Below are positions 8,750-17,302 of a stretch of DNA of 64,000 nucleotides, piece after piece. A model generated the notes under the pieces. That model was not told where the DNA came from. It worked only from the letters and a program-made list of their open reading frames with translations, and ran no database searches. Origin of the DNA: Acidobacteriaceae bacterium (lineage in GTDB: Bacteria > Acidobacteriota > Terriglobia > Terriglobales > Acidobacteriaceae). The stretch spans positions 1,364,001-1,428,000 of the forward strand of contig DASZBM010000002.1 in the NCBI GenBank assembly GCA_035944135.1. Direction: 5' to 3'. Position numbers and translations under genes: made by a program. How positions within the stretch are numbered: position 1 is the first letter of the stretch; each line of letters starts with the position of its first letter.

Positions 8750-9813
8750 TGGGCCTCGGAAAAACCGGGAGTGAGACTTGAAACAGGCTCGCGCCCGTTG
8801 ACGATCGCGTCAATCGCAGAGTACATCTGCCACGCGGTCGCCCAGTAAAACTGCATTCCACGGCGCTGCGCCTCTTCCGCAATCCATCTATAAAGATCGG
8901 AGAGCCCGTGATTCAGAAGAGGATCCAGATTCCGTTCAACCGCTCCGTGCGAATAAAGCTTGATGAACAGATCATCGCCAATTACGGGTGCCACCTCGAA
9001 CCACTGTCGCACCCGCTCCCGAGTCGGCATATCGTACCCGGCGATTTCTCCGCCTTCAACGCGCGGCACGAGCCTTTCCCCGAATCGAAGCGCGACCGGA
9101 CCCGTGATCATCAGCAGATCGCCCTGCCTGCCTTCGCCTTGCACAGCTTCAATGCCATGATCGAAGGATCGGGGACGATTGTCGGGATTGTTGCTGCACC
9201 AGTAAATCTGATTGACGATCTGTGATTGAGTGGGTGACGGGATGGATGGCATCGTGAAATCGGCATAACAACCGAGTTCGCTCAGCAGTCCAATCTCACC
9301 GTTCAGGCCGCACCATTTCCCATCCGGCCGCGAGTTATCGAGCGCCCAGTTTCCGTGGATGAACCCGAACATCGTGCGGCCGTCCTGCTGCCGCAAAAGT
9401 CCATGGTCCTGAGTAAGTCGCCCGCAATATTCGCGGATCTTTTCGGTGAACGCCTCGGGAGTCTCGTGGTCGTGATGGAGATGCACTTCGACATCGCCCA
9501 CGCCGAGCCTGACAATCTCTGCAATACCGTCGAGCAGATCGCGCCGGTACTCCTCCTGCGGATAGAAGAAGCTGTACTGTGCGGGCCGGCCGCTCGCATC
9601 GGCGGGCGCATCGTTCGCAATTCGAGGCCAGCGGTCACGCCAGCGCCCGACGCGTGCAAGCGCCGTCTCGACAGATGCTCCCATACCCCAGGGCTCATAG
9701 TGGTCGGTAATGGCCAGCCAGACTCGCTTCGGGTTCAGTTTGAGCGAACGTCGCCGGATTCGGTCCCTGAGATAGGGTAAAAACCAGATTTCAGCATGCC
9801 GGGGGAGCTTCAT
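8746..9813 (-). CDS. Polysaccharide-deacetylase-like protein in EPS operon
   Basis: A 355-residue soluble protein without a signal peptide. The motifs AITDHYEPWG near the N-terminus, DVEVHLHHDHETP (about 125-137) and GFIHGNWALDN resemble the metal-binding and catalytic segments of NodB-fold (CE4) deacetylases, but the canonical TFDDG motif is replaced by ITDHYEP. A related uncharacterised family occurs in exopolysaccharide clusters. It is probably a metal-dependent N-deacetylase or a NodB-fold relative acting on a cytoplasmic glycan intermediate. Its stop overlaps the next glycosyltransferase start by 4 bp. Function is inferred; the fold assignment is moderately secure. Confidence 0.7.
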   Translation of the reverse strand: MKLPRHAEIWFLPYLRDRIRRRSLKLNPKRVWLAITDHYEPWGMGASVETALARVGRWRDRWPRIANDAPADASGRPAQYSFFYPQEEYRRDLLDGIAEIVRLGVGDVEVHLHHDHETPEAFTEKIREYCGRLTQDHGLLRQQDGRTMFGFIHGNWALDNSRPDGKWCGLNGEIGLLSELGCYADFTMPSIPSPTQSQIVNQIYWCSNNPDNRPRSFDHGIEAVQGEGRQGDLLMITGPVALRFGERLVPRVEGGEIAGYDMPTRERVRQWFEVAPVIGDDLFIKLYSHGAVERNLDPLLNHGLSDLYRWIAEEAQRRGMQFYWATAWQMYSAIDAIVNGREPVSSLTPGFSEAH

Positions 9814-10020
9814 AGGTGATGTAATTTCATCCCTTTACACATGCGGGTGGCCTTGGCTGAAGCTTCAGTATCCGGGAGCCGATGGGCGTTGTCAAAATCA
9901 ATCGGGCCGTAGAAATCTTCCACGTAAACATGCATCCAGGCGTGCGGTTCTACTACAAAATCGTCACTGCGAATCGAACTGGCATACCTCAATCAGTCCG
10001 ATCCGCGCCGTTCGCTTCGC
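9814..10020. other. Intergenic spacer in the EPS operon
   Basis: There are 207 bp between two minus-strand genes. It holds a perfect 12-bp palindrome CTGAAGCTTCAG near 9858-9869 and no recognisable coding sequence. A 60-codon open frame on the minus strand (9810-9992) resembles nothing I know. The gap could contain an internal promoter for the four downstream genes. Confidence 0.4.
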
Positions 10021-11109
10021 CTACGCCCGCGGATTACCGTGCCGGGAAAGAATCTCGGCAATTCGGTCCGAAGCGTGACCATCCCATAGCGGAATTTGCC
10101 CAGCCTGTTTGCGATGACCGTTCAGCGCCTTCGCAAACTCCTCACGCAGCAACTTCCAGTCCCGCCCGATCAGCACATTGGTCCCTGAGGTGATCGTGAT
10201 TGGCCGTTCCGTGTTCTCGCGCAAAGTCAGGCACGGGGTCCCGAGATACGTAGTCTCCTCCTGAATCCCACCCGAGTCCGTAACCACCACCGAAGCGTGC
10301 TTCTGCAGCGCCAGAAACTCGAGATACCCAAGCGGCTCCACGGTGCGCAGGTTCGGATTGCACTGTTTCAGCTGCTCCGACCAGCGATCGCGGGTCCTCG
10401 GATGCACCGGGAAGATCAAAGGAAGATCGCGGCTGAGTTCGTCCAGCGCCTTCACCATCGGCAGGAAAACGGCCTCATCGTCTACGTTCGACGGCCGATG
10501 CAATGTGATCAATCCGAACCGGTCGAGTGACAGTTTCTGCTTCAATTCACCGAAAAGAGCTTCCGCCTTTGGCAGAAATTGCACCAGCGTATCGATCATC
10601 ACATTGCCAACGAGAAAGACCTTGTCGTCGGGAACGCCCTCGCGCTTCAGGTTCTCGTTGCCGTCGGGCGATGGCGTAAAGAGCAGGTCCGAGAGCTGGT
10701 CTGTCACGAGGCGGTTGATCTCCTCAGGCATCTCGCGGTCAAACGAGCGCAGTCCCGCTTCCACATGAGCGACGCGGATTCCGAGCTTTGCACACACCAG
10801 TGCCGCTGCGACCGTCGAGTTCACATCGCCGTATACCAGAACGACGTCCGGCTTCCGTGCGAGCACGACCGGCTCAAACTTGGACATGATCGCCGCCGTC
10901 TGCTGTGCATGCGATCCGGAACCAACGTTGAGGCTCTCGTCGGGCGCGGGGATCTCCAGCGTTTGAAAGAAGACATCGGACATCTGCGCGTCATAGTGCT
11001 GTCCTGTATGAACCAGAACCTGTTCGAATCCGGCCCTCGCCCCCGCCCGATAGACCGGCGCTGCCTTCATGAAGTTCGGTCGTGCCCCGACAACGTGCAG
11101 TACTCTCAT
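10021..11109 (-). CDS. wecB: UDP-N-acetylglucosamine 2-epimerase (non-hydrolysing)
   Basis: A 362-residue enzyme interconverting UDP-GlcNAc and UDP-ManNAc. Family signatures run the whole length: VVGARPNFMKAAPV at the N-terminus, VHTGQHYD, VYGDVNSTVA, HVEAGLRSFDREMPEE, TLHRPSNVD, and in the C-terminal half TDSGGIQEE with the allosteric and active-site region ENTERPIT. Length is normal for the family and AGGAG lies six bases before the ATG. It may feed UDP-ManNAc to the 6-dehydrogenase at 4089 to make ManNAcA. It is a housekeeping step in many capsule loci. Confidence 0.95.
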   Translation of the reverse strand: MRVLHVVGARPNFMKAAPVYRAGARAGFEQVLVHTGQHYDAQMSDVFFQTLEIPAPDESLNVGSGSHAQQTAAIMSKFEPVVLARKPDVVLVYGDVNSTVAAALVCAKLGIRVAHVEAGLRSFDREMPEEINRLVTDQLSDLLFTPSPDGNENLKREGVPDDKVFLVGNVMIDTLVQFLPKAEALFGELKQKLSLDRFGLITLHRPSNVDDEAVFLPMVKALDELSRDLPLIFPVHPRTRDRWSEQLKQCNPNLRTVEPLGYLEFLALQKHASVVVTDSGGIQEETTYLGTPCLTLRENTERPITITSGTNVLIGRDWKLLREEFAKALNGHRKQAGQIPLWDGHASDRIAEILSRHGNPRA

Positions 11110-11144
11110 TTCTTTCTCCTGTTCAATCTATCCAAGCAGAGGTT

Positions 11145-12035
11145 TTAGCTGGTGGCATGCCGCGAGTCATGCGGCTTTCGCAGTTGATTTCGAGCACTTA
11201 CGGCTGCTCCGATAAACCGGTGTGGCTCCCAGAGCGGAGAGGGCCATGCCGCCAGCGAGCGCAGCATGTACGACATCTCGCCATCGCGGCCGTTCTCCCG
11301 CGCGATGACAGCAGCGCTGTAAAGTTGGACAGCCCGAATTCGTCGGGTCCACGCCCACCGTTCAAATCCACTGAGGTCCGAAACCAGCGTCGAAGGCAGA
11401 ATCTGTTCCATCGCAGTGAGCATTCGCTGCGGGTCGGTGCTCATGCTCGACGGATAAACGTAATAGCCCGTCAGCGGCTCCGTGACCGCCGAAAAGCTGC
11501 CGAGACGGCTCAAACGAACCCACATATCCCAGTCTTCGCATGCGCGAACATCTTCGCGAAATCCGCCGGTCTGAAGCAGCGCGTCGCGCCTCGCCAATAC
11601 TGAAGAGGGCGTGATCGGGTTGGCGTAGCGCAGCATCTTGACTGCCTTGACCGGATCCACTGCGGGGCATGACTGCCGAACGCCGTCATCACTGAATATC
11701 TGGATACCCGTGTAAACCAGCACCGTTCCGGCTTGGACACAATCCGCCTGCGCACGCAGCTTGTCCGGTGACCAGCGGTCGTCCGCATCGAGAAGGCCAA
11801 TCCACTCTCCTGTCGCGTGTTGAACGCCGGTATTTCGCGCTGCAGAGAGTCCGCCATTAGGCCGGCTAACAACAGTAGCTCCAAGCTTCGTCGCTGTGGC
11901 GGCCGTATCGTCCTTCGATCCGTCATCGACGACGATCACCTCAGCCGGAGAAAGCGTCTGAGCGAAGACCGACTCGAGACAGCGCGGAAGAAAATGAGCG
12001 GCGTTATAGGCCGGAATGACGACACTGATCTTCAC
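11145..12035 (-). CDS. Glycosyltransferase family 2
   Basis: A GT-A inverting glycosyltransferase of 296 residues. It begins directly with KISVVIPAYNAAHFLPRCLE and contains VVDDGSKDDT, the NGGLSAARNTG loop and the metal-binding GLLDADDRW (DxD). No membrane helices are evident. I chose GTG 12035 because the family normally opens with the first beta strand. An in-frame GTG at 12077 would add 14 unrelated residues. It lies 35 bp upstream of wecB on the same strand. Its sugar specificity is not readable. Confidence 0.9.
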   Translation of the reverse strand: MKISVVIPAYNAAHFLPRCLESVFAQTLSPAEVIVVDDGSKDDTAATATKLGATVVSRPNGGLSAARNTGVQHATGEWIGLLDADDRWSPDKLRAQADCVQAGTVLVYTGIQIFSDDGVRQSCPAVDPVKAVKMLRYANPITPSSVLARRDALLQTGGFREDVRACEDWDMWVRLSRLGSFSAVTEPLTGYYVYPSSMSTDPQRMLTAMEQILPSTLVSDLSGFERWAWTRRIRAVQLYSAAVIARENGRDGEMSYMLRSLAAWPSPLWEPHRFIGAAVSARNQLRKPHDSRHATS

Positions 12036-12119
12036 GCCGACCCGCCTCGCCCCGCCGCTACAAGGATCGCCACCCACCGAAACGTGGATGTCGCAACGGC
12101 TTTACGATCTCGAATGCGC

Positions 12120-13673
12120 TTAAACATTGCTCGGAGTTGGGTTTGCCAGTTCCGCTCGCATCAGAACGGCGATGATCTTGTGCACCGGCGCCGCAAGACG
12201 CGCGGGTAGCATGCCTGCAAGAACGACAAGCCGCGCGTGGTCCTCGGGCTCAAGAACTCGAAGCAGATAGAAGAGCACGAGCAGCGTTGCGAGCGCAGCC
12301 GTGCCTCCGATGATGACTCCCCACAGCGGCGCAAACGGCACGCTCGCGAAGTGGGCTACAGCCGAGGCGATCACGCTGATCAACGTAATCTTAGCGGTCT
12401 GCCACCATGGCATCTTGATGTGGTACATACGAATGGCGATCACCCACATGGTCCCCACCGCCGTCACCTGGGCAGCACCGCTTCCCAGGCAGGCGCCGAC
12501 CGCACCGTGTCCTCGCCTGATCAACAGCCATGCGACGCTGAGGTCGACGATGCCCGCGAGCACGGTCGCCCAGATCACGTACTTCTGGCGCTCACAGCTT
12601 TGCAAAAGATTCTGCACTGGTCCAATGAACGCCTTGGGCATACACAGCAACGGAGCCAGCGTAACAACCATCGCTGCGCCCGCGTACTGCTTACCATAGA
12701 AAACGAGTAACACCGGAAACGCCAGTGACACGGCGATGAAATGCACCGGGATCGAAGAAAGAGCAAGGTAGCGGAAACTCGCCGCCGTAATCGCCGGCAG
12801 TCGAGACTTGTCTCGGCCGTACTGCGCGAAGATGGTTGCCCCTGCCGCAGATCCGAACACAGCCGAGGTAATCAGCAGCCGCTCCGCCATACTGAACGCC
12901 ACCGAGTAGAAAGCGATCTGGCGTATGTCAGAGCAGAGGTGCTTGAGCAGGATAAACTCGGAGCGGTCCCAGACCACCATCGCCAAGATCATCGTCGCGA
13001 TACTCTGCCACGCAAACGTCATCATTCGCTGAGGAAGGCCATACGGCTCAACGTGCGCCTTTGGCCACCGGGCGATGCGTGCCGTCGTCGGGATGAACCG
13101 AACCAGGCAGTCAACGAGCCGCGTTAGAAGCACCGACGCGCCGTAACCGATGACACCCCAGTTAAAGATCGCCGTAGCGAGAATCGCCACGAAGAACACC
13201 AGGATGGAGATGACCGAAGCCGGCAGGTTGTACTGCAACTCTTCCGTTGCGACGTTGGCCTGCGCAGGAATCGAATTGATCATTGAGGGCAGGATGCTGA
13301 GTACTATCAGCACCGATGCAAGCTTGTATCCGTTGCTCGCATCTCCCAGCACCCAGATCGTTATGCCGGTCGTTGCCAGCACCGAGAGGCCCACCTGGAG
13401 CCAAAGTGTCTTGAAGTAGATGTAGCGCGCTGTCCCCTGGTCGGACATCCCCAGGAACTCCGCCATGTATTTCTGTGTCGTCGCCGGGATTCCGAGGCTG
13501 CCCAGGCTGGCCACAAACGACGCGATAACTGCCACATAGATCAGGTAGCCCATCTTCGACGGCCCGAGGGTCCGGGCAATCGCAACAGACGTGAACAGTG
13601 TGACCAGCGCACTGATGATGTTCTCGAGCCCGTACCAGCCGGTGTTTTTCGCGATAATCTTTGTGTTCGACAT
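12120..13673 (-). CDS. Polysaccharide flippase, Wzx-like
   Basis: A 517-residue integral membrane protein of the MOP flippase superfamily (oligosaccharide flippase / MATE-like), expected to move lipid-linked repeat units across the inner membrane. It begins NTGWYGLENIISALVTLF and contains GYLIYVAVIASFVASLGSLG and about 12-14 hydrophobic helices such as LVVTLAPLLCMPKAFIGPV. The 44-bp gap to the GT2 stop and common strand suggest it leads the minus-strand operon 13673-5554. With the ligase/polymerase at 17303 it points to a Wzx/Wzy pathway. No Wza or Wzc gene is in the window. Confidence 0.9.
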   Translation of the reverse strand: MSNTKIIAKNTGWYGLENIISALVTLFTSVAIARTLGPSKMGYLIYVAVIASFVASLGSLGIPATTQKYMAEFLGMSDQGTARYIYFKTLWLQVGLSVLATTGITIWVLGDASNGYKLASVLIVLSILPSMINSIPAQANVATEELQYNLPASVISILVFFVAILATAIFNWGVIGYGASVLLTRLVDCLVRFIPTTARIARWPKAHVEPYGLPQRMMTFAWQSIATMILAMVVWDRSEFILLKHLCSDIRQIAFYSVAFSMAERLLITSAVFGSAAGATIFAQYGRDKSRLPAITAASFRYLALSSIPVHFIAVSLAFPVLLVFYGKQYAGAAMVVTLAPLLCMPKAFIGPVQNLLQSCERQKYVIWATVLAGIVDLSVAWLLIRRGHGAVGACLGSGAAQVTAVGTMWVIAIRMYHIKMPWWQTAKITLISVIASAVAHFASVPFAPLWGVIIGGTAALATLLVLFYLLRVLEPEDHARLVVLAGMLPARLAAPVHKIIAVLMRAELANPTPSNV

Positions 13674-14149
13674 GTCTCTGCTTGCCGGTCTGGCGTGGCG
13701 AGGAATCCTGATCTCAGGGGCGAAACCACAATTCGGGGGTCACTTCATTGCTTCGGAGCCTTCAGGCCGCCCTTGTACCCCACAAACGTCCGCAATTCCG
13801 CCTCAACGCTGAGCCCTCCAGGGAACAAACCCGGCCATCTTCTTCGCCATTGATCCACCTCATCATAGCATCGGCGAATCAAGGAAACCCCTTACTATCG
13901 TGCGTACTAACGTGCCGTAAAGCTGTGATTGACAAGGCTGTGCACCGAACCCGATCATGATCTTCAAGCGCACAGCGTTGCCCTTCGCATATGGCACGTG
14001 AGTTCGACACATTCAGGTTTTGATGCGCATATCGCTTCAATCGGCTGCGGACGCTCGGTTTCCCGCAATCAGGTCAACAACATCACTCCTCTGCCCATCG
14101 CGTCTGAGTCACATCTGTCCGCCGGGTACGCCGGACGGAGACGCATAAC
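13674..14149. promoter_or_regulatory. Divergent promoter region between flippase and GT2 genes
   Basis: There are 476 bp without a convincing gene. It must hold promoters for both sides. Visible are TGGCACG at 13992-13998 on the plus strand, identical to a sigma-54 -24 element but followed by CG where GC is required, the palindrome GATCATGATC at 13953-13962, and a short hairpin GTCCG/CGGAC at 14117-14136 just before the GGAG ribosome-binding site (14137-14140) of the next gene. Confidence 0.45.
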
Positions 14150-15316
14150 GTGAAGCTCGTATTCTGGCTCTCGCTCACTGGAATCCTCTATACGTACATC
14201 GGTTATCCGCTGATCCTGTGGGTGCTCGCGCGCGTTCGTGCCCGCCCCTGGACTCCGGCCCCGATTCACCCCAGCGTTAGCATCGTCCTCGCCGTCCGAA
14301 ATGGTATGTCGCTGCTCGAGTACAGAGTCCAGCAGCTCCTGAGCCTGGACTACCCGAATCTGCAAGAGCTCATCGTCGTCTCCGATGGCTCTACGGACGG
14401 GACGGCAGATTTTCTCTCTGCGCAGAAGCTCCCCAGGCTTCGCGCGATCATCCTCCCCGAGCATGGAGGCAAAGCAACAGCCGTCAATGCGGGCATCGCA
14501 CAGGCTACGGGAGAGCTGATCGTGTTCGTCGATCTCCGGCCGGAGATCGCTCCCGGCGCCCTGCAACAATTAGTAAGCAACTTTGCAGATCCGCAGATCG
14601 GATGCGTCGCGGGAGAGTACGTGCTCGCGCGCAATGACGAGGCCGACGGATCAGCCTCGGTCGGCCGTGCATACTGGCTCTATGAGCAGTGGCTCAGAAA
14701 CCGCGAAGCCGGCATCGATTCAGTCGTTGGGGTTCCAGGATGCTTCTACTCTGTGCGCCGAGCGCTCGCGACCCGGCAACCGCCTGGAATCATCCTGGAT
14801 GATATGTTTCAGCCGCTCGCCGTAGTTCGCCAGGGTTATCGGAGCGTCGTCGACCCGAAGGCGCTTGTTGTCGATAAATGGCCCCCAAAAATCGAAGGTG
14901 AATTCCGCCGCAAGGTGAGGACCCTAGCAGGCAACTTCCAGCTTGTCGCACTTGCTCCGTGGATCCTGTCAGGCCAGAATCGGATCCTTTTTCAGTTCTT
15001 CTCGCACAAGCTGATGCGCCTGCTTGTGCCGTACCTGATGGTGTTGCTGCTCATCTCCTCTGCTGTGCTTGCCAGGACTTCCACGTTTTTTGCCGTATTG
15101 ACGGTGGTGCAGGTGGTCGGTTGTCTGCTTGCAATCGTCGGCGGCCGCTATAAGATTCCGCTCGTAAGCCGAATAGCCGGTCCGGCCAACGCGCTGCTTG
15201 TTCTGAATGCAGCAGCAGTGGTTGGGCTGTACAAGTTCCTCTTCACACGTGGGCCTCTGTGGAAGATCTGGACGACGGGAAGATCAACCGATGTCGCCTC
15301 TCCGGGCATGACGTAG
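14150..15316 (+). CDS. Membrane glycosyltransferase family 2 (poly-HexNAc/cellulose synthase-like)
   Basis: A 388-residue processive-type GT2. It has an N-terminal transmembrane helix (about 4-26), a cytoplasmic GT-A domain (about 45-270) and three to four C-terminal helices (about 285-375). Motifs are SIVLAVRNG, VVSDGSTDGT, HGGKATAVNAG, VFVDLRPEIAPGAL at the metal-site position (DLR in place of DAD), and the acceptor-site DDMFQPL. GTG 14150 is preceded by GGAG at nine bases. The architecture matches IcaA/PgaC and NodC relatives. It lies upstream of an acyltransferase. It may make a second glycan or elongate the main one (inference). Confidence 0.88.
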   Translation: MKLVFWLSLTGILYTYIGYPLILWVLARVRARPWTPAPIHPSVSIVLAVRNGMSLLEYRVQQLLSLDYPNLQELIVVSDGSTDGTADFLSAQKLPRLRAIILPEHGGKATAVNAGIAQATGELIVFVDLRPEIAPGALQQLVSNFADPQIGCVAGEYVLARNDEADGSASVGRAYWLYEQWLRNREAGIDSVVGVPGCFYSVRRALATRQPPGIILDDMFQPLAVVRQGYRSVVDPKALVVDKWPPKIEGEFRRKVRTLAGNFQLVALAPWILSGQNRILFQFFSHKLMRLLVPYLMVLLLISSAVLARTSTFFAVLTVVQVVGCLLAIVGGRYKIPLVSRIAGPANALLVLNAAAVVGLYKFLFTRGPLWKIWTTGRSTDVASPGMT

Positions 15317-15425
15317 CTGCCGATCACCCTCTACCCCCGAGGAGCAGTCCGATGCGCTGTGATTGCAGAGTGTTAACAATCAAGCTCGGAGTAGCCGAGC
15401 CGAACAAGAGCAGATCATAACGCCG

Positions 15426-16160
15426 ATGAACAATCTGATCCTGAAGATCAAACGAGCTGAAACTCCCTTTTATGCCAGGCTCAAAGCAATCGCGAAGGCT
15501 CTTCTAACCCTTCAAATTCCTGTCCCAAGAGCTCTTGATCCCATCTTCAAATTCATCCAGTACTGGCGCCAGACGAGGTATGAAATCGGCGAGCGGCTCA
15601 GCGTCGCATTCTTTCGCTATCCGGTTCTGCGGGCCATGTGCGCCTCGGTCGGCAAGCGCCTACAGATGGAGCGCATCCCGAGCATCACTGGCGCAGTAAA
15701 GGTCTACATCGGAGATGATGTCTACCTCTCCGGCGCGCTGAACGTAGCCGGAGGGCGGATCTTCGATAGTCCCGAGCTGAAAATCGGCAACCGAACATTC
15801 ATCGGTTCCAAATGCATCTTCGCCGTTGCTCGGCTGATCGAGATCGGCGACGATGTCCTGATTGCCTCCGAATGTTCCGTGTCCGACTACTCCGGCCACC
15901 CATTGGACCCCGACAAGCGGGCCGCCGGCGTGCAGGTCGCTCCCGAAGACGTTCGTCCCGTACGGATCGGCAACAAGGCGTGGCTAGGACGAGGAGCCAT
16001 CGTTCTGCCAGGCGTGACCATCGGGGAGGGTGCGGTGATCGGGGCCGCTGCGGTCGTCACCAAAGACGTTCCGCCGGGCCACATCTGCGTCGGCAATCCA
16101 GGAAGGCTGCTTACGAGAACCGTCTATGATGCACCGGTCCGAGTTGCAAAAGCCGAGTAG
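15426..16160 (+). CDS. Hexapeptide-repeat acyltransferase
   Basis: A 244-residue protein with a helical N-terminus (about 1-90) and a left-handed beta-helix C-terminus. The helix rungs are seen as VYIGDDVYLSGALNV, LKIGNRTFIGSKCIF, IEIGDDVLIASECSVSD, VRIGNKAWLGRGAIVLPG and VTIGEGAVIGAAAVVTKDVP, ending in the usual ICVGNPGRLL. It is probably an O-acetyltransferase decorating a sugar or sugar nucleotide, using acetyl-CoA. ATG 15426 is chosen over TTG 15363 because the extra residues are low-complexity and unlike the family; neither has a clear ribosome-binding site. It follows the GT2 gene by 109 bp and converges with the next gene. Confidence 0.85.
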   Translation: MNNLILKIKRAETPFYARLKAIAKALLTLQIPVPRALDPIFKFIQYWRQTRYEIGERLSVAFFRYPVLRAMCASVGKRLQMERIPSITGAVKVYIGDDVYLSGALNVAGGRIFDSPELKIGNRTFIGSKCIFAVARLIEIGDDVLIASECSVSDYSGHPLDPDKRAAGVQVAPEDVRPVRIGNKAWLGRGAIVLPGVTIGEGAVIGAAAVVTKDVPPGHICVGNPGRLLTRTVYDAPVRVAKAE

Positions 16161-16166
16161 CAGACC

Positions 16167-17261
16167 TTAGCCGCCAGCCTTCCGCCGTGCTCCGCGCGTT
16201 TTTCGATAAAGCTCGACATACGCGTCCACCATGCCAGGCAGCGTGAAGTGCGACTCGTATGCCGCCGCCGCGTTCGCAGAAAACTGCTTGCGCCGCTCCT
16301 GATTCGCCGCAAAATCCAGGATGGCCGCCGTCATCGCCTGGCCGTCCGTCACGGGGACGACTGCCCCGCCATCTGCAAACCGCACGACCTCCGCCATTCC
16401 GCCGACATCCGTGACAATCGCCGGCAATCCAATCGAGAACGCCTGCAATAAGGACATCGGCAGCCCTTCCGAGACAGACGACATCACAAAGGCATCCGCA
16501 GCAGAGAAAAAACGCGCGACCTCAAGCTGTTGCCCCCAGAACGTCACGTTCGATTCAAGTCCAAGCTCCTTCGAAAGCTGCTCCAGCGAAGCCCGTTGCG
16601 TTCCGTCCCCCACGACCCACAACTGAACACCTGCGTTTTGATGAACCGCATTGCGTACTGCTTCGAGAAGAAACGGCAGATTCTTCACCTGCTCCAAACG
16701 TCCCACAAACAGCAGCGTGAAGCCACTCTTTATCGGCCAACGTTCCTCAGGCGCGCGCTGCACAGGAACCGTGCCGTTATAGACCCGCACAATCTTGCTT
16801 GCAGGCGCGCTCCCAGCATCCTTAATGTTGTTTACCGTCGCATCGCAAATGCCCACAATCCAGTCGCAGAATCGTGCCGCGAAAGCGTACTTACGCTCCA
16901 TAATGCGGTCGCGAGGCGGCGCTACAAGACTGTGCCGCGTGGAAATCACGCTAACCGCTCCCGCGAGCCTTGCGGCCGGAGCAGCATAGATTGTCGGCGT
17001 AGGGTTGTGCAGATGAACAACATCCGGCCTGAACGCTCTAAAGAGCCGCAGAAACCCTACCGTAGAATCGACCAGCTTCCGGCCTACCTCTGCCTCTACA
17101 CGGAAACCCTCCGCCAGCATGCGTTCGCCTAACGCGCCGAGCTTTGCGATCGCATACACTTGCGGATCGTGTCCCTCCTCGCGTTGCAGACGACACATCT
17201 GTGCAACCAGCGTCTCGGCGCCGCCCACCTCCATGCTGTCAACTACGTGGACGATCTTCAT
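16167..17261 (-). CDS. Glycosyltransferase family 4 with altered EX7E
   Basis: A 364-residue GT-B enzyme. MKIVHVVDSMEVGGAETLV opens the acceptor domain, DVVHLHNPTPTIYAAPAARL follows, and the donor domain has LLFVGRLEQVKNLPFLLEAV and DAFVMSSVSEGLPMSLLQAF. The EX7E motif reads E-GLPMSLL-Q, so the second Glu is Gln. That Glu normally contacts the donor ribose and some active GT4 enzymes vary there, so loss of activity cannot be assumed. It lies 41 bp downstream of the ligase-like gene on the same strand. Confidence 0.88.
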   Translation of the reverse strand: MKIVHVVDSMEVGGAETLVAQMCRLQREEGHDPQVYAIAKLGALGERMLAEGFRVEAEVGRKLVDSTVGFLRLFRAFRPDVVHLHNPTPTIYAAPAARLAGAVSVISTRHSLVAPPRDRIMERKYAFAARFCDWIVGICDATVNNIKDAGSAPASKIVRVYNGTVPVQRAPEERWPIKSGFTLLFVGRLEQVKNLPFLLEAVRNAVHQNAGVQLWVVGDGTQRASLEQLSKELGLESNVTFWGQQLEVARFFSAADAFVMSSVSEGLPMSLLQAFSIGLPAIVTDVGGMAEVVRFADGGAVVPVTDGQAMTAAILDFAANQERRKQFSANAAAAYESHFTLPGMVDAYVELYRKTRGARRKAGG

Positions 17262-17302
17262 GCCTTGAGACCGCCGGCCGCTGCGCTCTTCACTTGAACC
17301 TT

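Noticed and set aside
9882-10193. Plus-strand 103-codon frame overlapping the wecB end
   Set aside because: It lies mostly opposite wecB coding sequence and an operon spacer and has no motif or ribosome-binding site.
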